A DNA stretch of 64,000 nt from Paragordius varius (taxonomy: Eukaryota > Nematomorpha), in NCBI GenBank assembly GCA_964247055.1, contig OZ176057.1, positions 2,790,001 through 2,854,000 of the forward strand, read 5' to 3'. The notes beneath the pieces were generated by a model. It made no database searches. It had not been told where the DNA came from and was given only the letters and a program-made list of their open reading frames with translations. This document shows positions 58,101 through 64,000 of the stretch, piece after piece (position 1 is the first letter of the stretch; every line of letters begins with the position of its first letter). Made by a program: the position numbers and the translations under genes.

Positions 58101-61100
58101 TAAATATTAAGTAAATTTTACCAAAAAATAGGAATATAATTTGAATTATGCTATAAAAAACAGGCCGAAATTTAATTATGTTTATTTGAAAAATATTTTA
58201 TGGGAATGAGTTATAAAAATGATGCAGGGAATGAAAAGAATAATTATATATATATATATATATTATAATATATACAAGTTTATGTGAAAGGCTTGCTTAA
58301 ATACAAAAAAAGAATGCAATAAAAATAAAATAGAAAAGAAAATAGAATACAGAAACAGAAACAACGTGTGCCAAATTTTGAAATCATTTTAATGTAGGGA
58401 AATTTTTCTACATTTCGAATTGGGTAAAAAATAACAATCACTAAAATTAAATCCAAAGAAAATAAATTAATATTAAAATAAGCGAAAATTCGTTTAAGTA
58501 TATTTTAGAATCATCAATAAAAAATTTAAGTATCAATATGGTCAAAGGGCAATTTTAAAGCCCTCTTAGGGCCGCGGTTTGAGTACCACTGGTCTATATT
58601 TTTACCTTGAAGTTCCATAAAATAAATATAAAATAAATCATTTTTATATTTCGGTGCTGTTATAAAAGTGAAAACTTTTGTAATGGTTTTAATTCGTTTT
58701 CCATATTAGAAATAATTGATTATAAACAGACCTGGATTCTCCAATTCAAATTTGATTCGGAGGAGTGAAATGAAAGTGTTGTGTCCAAATGTTAAATAAT
58801 ATTTTAAAAATATATAAAAATATAAACAGAGATTTCAATTATTTTACAATAGCGCACCAATTAAACACTGAGGTATACCATGCAAGAATTCGTTTTTAAA
58901 AGGACTATTTTCTTGTAAAAAAATTAAATCTTACCCTTGGTATTGATAACTCATTTGAGTTGTTAAGACCCCTCCCTTTATTTAAGTAATGTACAATATA
59001 GTGAAAATTAACATAAAATACTTTAAATAAATCCTGATAACATAATATTAATAAAGCTATTTTAATACACTTCTGAATTTATTATAAATTAGTTGATAAT
59101 TTTCTCGCTTTATGTATAAATGTATATCGAATTGATAAAATGCAACAAAGAGTTGTGTGATATTTTTCGGAGATTGTATCCTATGATTTGGGTTGAATTT
59201 TTCCAATTTAATGTATATAACTACAGTATGCGTTTTGATGGTTTCTTATTTCCAGGTGCAATTCGCAACACAGTATAGTATGGAAAAGGCAACAAAATGT
59301 TCAAAAAACAATTTATTCCTTTCTTTTTTCCATACACTCCTGTGTTGCAAATTGCCCAACAGTAGTGTGAAATAAGCAACCATTAGAATGCATACTATAT
59401 GACCAAGTTATCAAAATGATTTTCCAAAAATTCCTTGTTTACATAATAGGCGAAAATGTGCCTTGCAAATTTTTGAGAATCAGAAATGAAACTTTACTTT
59501 TTACGAATCCAGAATAAGAAGATAATCAAAGATACATCACAAATTTTATTAAAATTTATTTAAACCTTTTGTTTAAACACTAAAAAAATAGTTTCTTCAT
59601 TTTGGTTTATGCCTAAAGAAATAGAAAAAAGAAGTTAATTTAAAGTGGGGCGAAGAAAAGCCGTTTTTCCCAATATACAAATTTTATCTGCTTGTAAATA
59701 ATCTCACATAATTACAGTAAAAATTGAAATTATACGAACAAATCTTAATATAAAGAAAGATATTTTTTTAAAAGACAACAAACCTGCTTTTTTAACCATA
59801 AATTTTTTATAAATAAATTATTTAATTACGATTGTTAAATATACATTTATTCATACTTTGCATTCTAAACAATGAGTTATAAGTAAAAAAAGTAACATAT
59901 AAAAAGTATGAATTGGATGTCGGAAAAATATATTATATTTTCGCGTTTTATCCTTAAAATTTCAATTTTACCTGTATGTAATAGGCTGTCCAAAGGCATA
60001 CTGTAACTGCAAATGTCCACCTTGTATTTGTCCGAAATGTCCTTGTAAAAAGAAACGCAGTAGCCCAGACGAAGATTTTTATACCCCAGAAAATTTTGTT
60101 AAATTGTGCGGACCAAGTGAATCATTTTTATTTTACCTTTTTTAACTAGACGCATAAAAATAAAATTATAAATTATTATTATTAATATTATTAAGTAGTT
60201 TATGCTTCACTCCTTTTGAATTTGGTTTGTTATTACCGTTTTTAAATGATCAAATCCATCCGCATTTCTATATAGTTCTATTTCAATTGACAAAAAAGTT
60301 TTGAACTCAAATTTTAATTCTTTGATACGACGGCTAATAAATTTAGTATTATCTGGTATAAAACCGGCCTTTACCCTTAATTTAATATTCGATTATAGTT
60401 ATAAAAGCCTCGGTCTTCATACCGTTAAAAATGCGGCTTAAATTAATCATGAAATATTTTATTCAGAATGTCCCAAGCTAAAATGTCCGCTAAAATGTCA
60501 AATATATGAACGGGATAAAAATGGATGCCCTATTTGCAAGTGCAAAGGTATAACAAATATTTTTTTTCCTAAAATTTAATTCTTTCTTATTAACAATTTT
60601 TTGGAGTTATATATAGTTAGTCGTTCCTTGACAACTACGCAAATATAATTTTAAAATTAATTTTTTGAATGTTAGTATGCCCGAAAATGAAATGTGATTT
60701 GGTGTGCCCAGATGGTTATGTTTATGTACAAGGATGTCGAACATGTGCTTGTAAAGGTTTAATTAACATTCATATTTTTATACTTTATTTTTAAGGGTTT
60801 GATTTAAAAATAAGTGTTTAGGCAAACATATAGTATTGAATTCAAATTTATCAAAATTATAATTGTAAACAAATTAAAAATCGATTTACAGTATAAGTTA
60901 ATTTACATGGCTAATTTATAACCAGATAGCAAATAAAACTTAATAGCTTTATTATTGACTAATAGCAGAAAAAAGCGAAATAACTAAAATATGTATTTAT
61001 AACAATTAAACAAATTCATTTTGGCATAATTGAACTCTATTTTTTTGTTAAAACGGTAAAAAACGCCCGCCACATCTTATTATTATAAACGATAGCCAAT

Positions 61101-61839
61101 AAAAGAGAACATCTTGTAAATTATCATTTTTTGAATGTGTTTAGGCTGTCCAGGAGTTAGATGTGAATGTCCACCATGCCCACCATGCATCTGCCCTACC
61201 TGTAGACCACCCAAACCACCGATTAAAACTTGTAAGACTACACCAAAAACAACCACTAGTGAACCGGTCACAGTAACTACAGAATCAGCTCATTATCATG
61301 AAACAACTGATTTAGAATCGAGTACTACAGTTGGCCATAAAAGTACTGACACAACTGTAGAAGTAACAAAAAAAATATGTCATCACCATGACAACGGAGA
61401 ACATTCCACCACTCATGATCACACTCGCTCAACTAGTACGGAAACAAGCAGTACAACACATTGCCCAAGACGTACCATACGATTAACGATGGGAACAAAA
61501 GCGCCCCCACCCCGCTTTCCAAACCCGGGTTGTCCCACAAGAAGGCGTCCGAAAAATTGTAAGCAACATGAGACAACTGTAAATACCAACCATATCAATA
61601 ATGAAGAACGTCATTCTACAACTGAAGGGACTGCACCTAGAAAAATACCTAAAGGATTGTCCATAAAACATGACGAAGAACATCATACAACTGCCATCCA
61701 TAATGTTATAATTAAATTGCCCATAAATAAGGGGACAGGAGATAAATGTTTGACACCTGTGGTGTTGCCAATTAAACCCCCGTGTGGCCCTAGAAAGGCT
61801 GGTTATTTGAGTAAAAACATTTATATGGGACACAACTAA
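52098..61839 (+). CDS. secreted Cys-rich protein with antistasin-like modules (7 exons)
   Basis: Spliced from 52098-52173, 52997-53017, 53090-53173, 59985-60116, 60467-60547, 60676-60756 and 61145-61839. The total is 1170 nt, predicting 389 residues. Every intron is GT-AG and phase 1, and the frame stays open throughout, which is strong evidence of a real gene. Layout: signal peptide (1 to about 22), microexon piece (26-32), antistasin-like module 1 (33-60), Cys/Pro-rich module (61-104), antistasin-like modules 2 and 3 (105-131, 132-158), a second Cys/Pro module (about 159-180), then a Thr/Ser/His-rich tail. Modules 2 and 3 share the exact spacing C-x4-C-x3-C-x9-C-x2-C-x-C. Antistasin-family proteins are often protease inhibitors, but inhibitory function is inferred only from the fold signature. 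A structural or capsule-wall role is also possible. Poly(A) signal AATAAA at 61921. Confidence 0.85.
52360..52577. mobile_element. MITE family T, copy 2 (intron 1)
   Basis: Ends CGGTAAAGATTGAAATTATA and the complement of CCGTAAAAATTGAAATAATA, each with adjacent TA. 218 bp, non-coding, in intron 1 of the secreted gene. Confidence 0.78.
52647..52835. mobile_element. MITE family P, 189-bp palindromic element (intron 1)
   Basis: Inverted ends CAGTATGAGTAAGTATACGT and the complement of CAGTATGGGTAAGTATACAT, each next to TA (52645-52646, 52836-52837). The inner part (TATTGCCAAATA) is also inverted, so most of the element folds on itself. Confidence 0.82.
52997..53017 (+). CDS. exon 2: 21-nt microexon
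   Basis: Preceded by ATATAG and followed by a consensus donor GTAAGT. In phase with exons 1 and 3 it encodes Ala-Lys-Cys-Lys-Thr-Thr-Lys. It is a multiple of three, so it can be skipped without a frameshift. Very short, hence less secure than the other exons. Confidence 0.65.
53090..53173 (+). CDS. exon 3: antistasin-like module 1
   Basis: 84 nt encoding APCKPPNCYLICPNGYVQTA and then KGPICRCN. The pattern is C-x4-C-x3-C, then Gly where the fourth cysteine should be, then C-x-C. The acceptor GAAAG is weak; the donor is GTAATT. The following intron is 6.8 kb and holds two hAT elements and two MITEs. Confidence 0.82.
53773..55842 (-). mobile_element. hAT transposon hAT-A2, decayed (intron 3)
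   Basis: The left end TAGGGTGACCAGATTATTTA matches the hAT-A1 terminus. The right end near 55842 is worn (AAGCGGGACAT then GCGTCTAGCGATCCC), and no target duplication is readable. Minus-strand transposase traces parallel hAT-A1, including a terminal block at 55192-55449 (CLDIAASFYKMSDFYRKPAF), but stops and deletions abound. It lacks the inverted coding copy seen in hAT-A1. Confidence 0.78.
56146..58591 (-). mobile_element. hAT transposon hAT-B2, decayed (intron 3)
   Basis: Ends CAGTGGTACTCACC and the complement of CAGTGGTACTCAAACCGC, as in hAT-B1 but in the opposite orientation. The flanks GACTAAAT (56138-56145) and GTCTATAT (58592-58599) agree at 6 of 8 bases. Minus-strand frame 57314-57625 (103 residues) encodes YFGIAIDSSTDISSTPQCAL, ENIINEEYLKFLPM and SICTDSCPSMIGI, the catalytic region of ZBED5-like hAT transposases. 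Broken by stops. It lacks the Helitron fragment present in hAT-B1. Confidence 0.85.
59224..59397. mobile_element. small palindromic MITE (intron 3)
   Basis: Inverted halves: CAGTATGCGTTTTGATGGTT on the left and the complement of TAGTATGCATTCTAATGGTT on the right. The inner arms (GTATGGAAAA) are also inverted. TA adjoins both ends. 174 bp. Confidence 0.7.
59715..59974. mobile_element. MITE family T, copy 3, abutting a splice acceptor
   Basis: Starts CAGTAAAAATTGAAATTATA and ends AATTTCAATTTTACCTG, TA on both sides. Its right end lies 10 nt before exon 4, so the pyrimidine-rich run upstream of that acceptor comes from the MITE. Confidence 0.82.
59985..60116 (+). CDS. exon 4: Cys/Pro-rich module and acidic linker
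   Basis: 132 nt encoding GCPKAYCNCKCPPCICPKCP, then CKKKRSSPDEDFYTPENFVK and LCGP. The first part is homologous to the start of exon 7 (GCPGVRCECPPCPPCICPTC). The acceptor TAATAG lies only 10 nt after the end of a MITE. Donor GTGAAT. Confidence 0.85.
60467..60547 (+). CDS. exon 5: antistasin-like module 2
   Basis: 81 nt encoding KCPKLKCPLKCQIYERDKNG then CPICKC. All six cysteines have the same spacing as exon 6. Acceptor TTCAG, donor GTATAA. Confidence 0.9.
60676..60756 (+). CDS. exon 6: antistasin-like module 3
   Basis: 81 nt encoding VCPKMKCDLVCPDGYVYVQG then CRTCAC. It is the best match of the three to the antistasin pattern (CP-DGY and CxxCxC). Acceptor GTTAG, donor GTTTAA. Confidence 0.9.
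61145..61839 (+). CDS. exon 7: Cys/Pro-rich module and Thr/His-rich tail
   Basis: Starts after TTTAG and encodes GCPGVRCECPPCPPCICPTC, then about 210 residues. These are rich in Thr and Ser, with His clusters (KICHHHDNGEH, DEEHHTT), and end in MGHN before TAA. The Thr/Ser content suggests O-glycosylation and the His clusters possible metal binding. An in-frame ATG at 61135 lies in the intron and is not the start. Confidence 0.9.
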
Positions 61840-64000
61840 TATACATTATATACTTCATATTATGCACCCTAACTTTGATATTTAACGTTTTTTAAAATTG
61901 TAAACTAGTTAAAGTTTTTAAATAAAATTACCTATTATATAATAATGATTGCAGGCTTACTAAGATAGATTTATAATAATACAACCCTGATTTTCACCAA
62001 TTATAATAAAAATGTTGCGCATACTTTATAAATGTTTAACTTCATGAATAAATTATATAAAAATGCTTCTTTTTATAAATAAATGGTTAATGTTTTATTT
62101 TTCAGATCCTTTTAGCACTTTTTAACCTATACTTTTATTAATATGTTCTTAAATGTTTTCAGATGTCTTACGTAAAAAATGTGATTTAGATTTAGTGTTT
62201 ATCATTGAACGATATTTGGTACCAGTATTGCGATGTTAAACACATAGGAAAGACGTAAGCCATGAATACGTCTATCCACGTATATGAAAGCAGACCCCAG
62301 GCTAACTCTCAAAAAGGATGTTAAATTATATTCAGAAAAAAAAATTTGTGATAATAAGTAAAAAAATGTTTGATATATTTAGTTCTGCAACCCTGAACTA
62401 ACCCATGTCATATAAAATTTTAAAAATGCTCGACATGAGATGATTTTTCGATGTTTGAATAAAGCCCTAGTTTTTAAATCTTTATTGACTTAAGTTTGGC
62501 TAATTCTTCAATAAACTCACAGTTTTTGGGTAATGGAAACGTCATAATGAATGCAAAAATAGTAAATATAAAAATCATAATTTACTTTTACCAATTTTTT
62601 ATCATCATTATATTCATATATATTAAATTTTAATCGAAATATTTATTTTAAATAAATTATTAAAAGTTCATGAGCGAATATAGTGACCAATGTCTTTTTC
62701 CCTATCAGAGTGATTATTGGTAGAAATGGTTAGGGTTCACTTTTCATGTTAGAACGACTAAATTATATCCAGGTATGAAATAGCTTTCACAATCCAAAAT
62801 TTTTTTAAAAAAACACATACAATATAAAGTAATCCAGTTAAAATTAACTGATATTATAAGAAATACTGAAATTTGATATGGTCAAATTTTCCTCCATTAT
62901 TACTAACTAAAAATTATTCTGTAGTCGCCCATTCAATAAAATACATTTCTGTAGCTCATAGAAATTATTTTTAATTCCTCAATTCAAAAATTTGTTAACT
63001 TAGCTTAAATATTACCACATTTTTGTTACTCGAGTATTAATGTATAGTTTGGCCTTTTAAGCTGCATACTACAATTATTTTTTACAAAATATTTTTTATT
63101 TTTTAGTGTATAATATATTAGAAGGATTGAGTTTCCATATAAATAACCACATTTTGTAAATTATGCAATTATATTCGTGAACTGGGTAAAATATTCATAT
63201 ATTGGCATCTTAGAAGCTGACCTATATCTCAAAACAAAATACCACCCCTATTACAAAAACTAGAAATAATTATATTATTATACAGTAAATAAAATTATAC
63301 AGACAAATAATTAGAGACCAATTTTTTGTAAAGAACATGCCTTTTTAAACTCGAATGATTTATCTAAATTATATACCGTTTTGTGTTCGATAAACATGTA
63401 AATTGGTACCACACCAATTATAAATTTGAAACTGTAATTATATAGTTTATATAAGAAAAATCAAGAGTGTAATTGTCCTTTTTAAAAATCTCAGCAATTA
63501 ATTTTTTATGTTGCCGACGAATCTTTATGGTAACGTTTTACCAATTCATGTTTGGGGTAGCTTTATACCCCTGAGCCATTTAAAATTTAAACATCTTAAA
63601 AATTATTTTTAGCATTGAGCTAAATTAAAAGATATGCTTTATTTAGCCTTTAGGCCTGATAAAAATATTTTAAAACAACTGGATAATTATCTTCTTAACT
63701 TTTCCGTCGCCATTTTCTTTCTTTAATTCGCTTGTGTAAACAGGCATATAAATCTATATAAAAATAATAACTACCAGAAATTTTTTTATATGTTTATTGT
63801 AATTTCATTTGGCCTTGGAGTATCTTATGAGACACTAGATGTTAACAAATTGTAAAAATTTGGAGTGTTATGTCCCATACAGGAGAAGAGAGTTTGATAA
63901 GTTAATTTAACTAAAAACAACTTTCTAAACAATAGTTGGTTTATAATTTATGCTCTGGGATAGAAAACTAACCCATAATGTCATTGCGTACAAAATAGAA
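61840..64000. other. 3' flank of the secreted gene; nothing further recognised
   Basis: AATAAA at 61921 is the likely poly(A) signal. A possible fourth family-T MITE end (TACAGTAAATAAAATTATAC then AGACAAA) starts near 63283, but its partner end was not found. No other gene or repeat was recognised. Confidence 0.4.

Noticed and set aside
61135-61839. ATG at 61135 as the start of a stand-alone 234-residue gene
   Set aside because: The sequence before 61145 is a splice acceptor (TTTAG), and upstream exons join in frame with phase 1. The ATG is intronic.
62160-62240. Possible eighth exon after a TTTTCAG acceptor
   Set aside because: The frame ends quickly, lacks the module pattern, and exon 7 already ends in a stop with a poly(A) signal downstream.
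63283-63520. Fourth copy of MITE family T
   Set aside because: Only the left end is convincing. No matching right end with TA was found.

Overview
AT-rich eukaryotic DNA, almost certainly from a metazoan. Two intron-bearing host genes sit in a dense patchwork of transposons. The host signals are a polyubiquitin gene and a secreted, cysteine-rich gene with antistasin-like modules. Antistasin modules are known from cnidarians, annelids, molluscs and tunicates, but nothing here fixes the phylum. There are no rRNA genes, tRNA genes, operons or CRISPR arrays.

Layout. 0.2-3.5 kb: a hAT element (hAT-A1) with a perfect 8-bp target duplication. 3.6-5.7 kb: a dispersed repeat, a SINE relic and a small hAT MITE. 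6.1-10.1 kb: a Ty3/gypsy LTR fossil on the minus strand. 12.4-13.7 kb: an unexplained GC-richer island. 13.8-17.0 kb: a Penelope-like element between ~300-bp direct repeats. 18.2-20.2 kb: polyubiquitin, five units, with an intron splitting the last glycine codon of every unit but the final one. 21.0-26.4 kb: a fold-back element interrupted by an intact RTE-like LINE, a Tc1-type MITE and a hAT (hAT-C1). 27.0-38.1 kb: a large minus-strand Helitron carrying a hAT (hAT-B1), which itself carries a Helitron fragment. 38.4-42.1 kb: a second gypsy fossil interrupted by a second fold-back element. 43.7-49.5 kb: a Tc1/mariner-type transposon whose left terminal repeat holds hAT-C2 and whose right terminal repeat holds a 2.5-kb non-autonomous Helitron with a 4 x ~504-bp tandem array. 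50.4-51.5 kb: SINE, MITE-like relic and minisatellite. 52.1-61.8 kb: the seven-exon secreted antistasin-like gene, whose introns hold hAT-A2, hAT-B2 and four MITEs. 62-64 kb: nothing recognised.

The two host genes are the functional content. Polyubiquitin would supply ubiquitin by cleavage of a head-to-tail precursor. The seven-exon gene predicts a 389-residue secreted protein: signal peptide, three antistasin-like modules, two Cys/Pro-rich modules and a Thr/His-rich tail. All its introns are phase 1. Only its last exon is long enough to show as an open frame, so exon-blind annotation would miss it. The transposons give a readable order of insertion through nested copies, target duplications and one reconstructed Helitron empty site.
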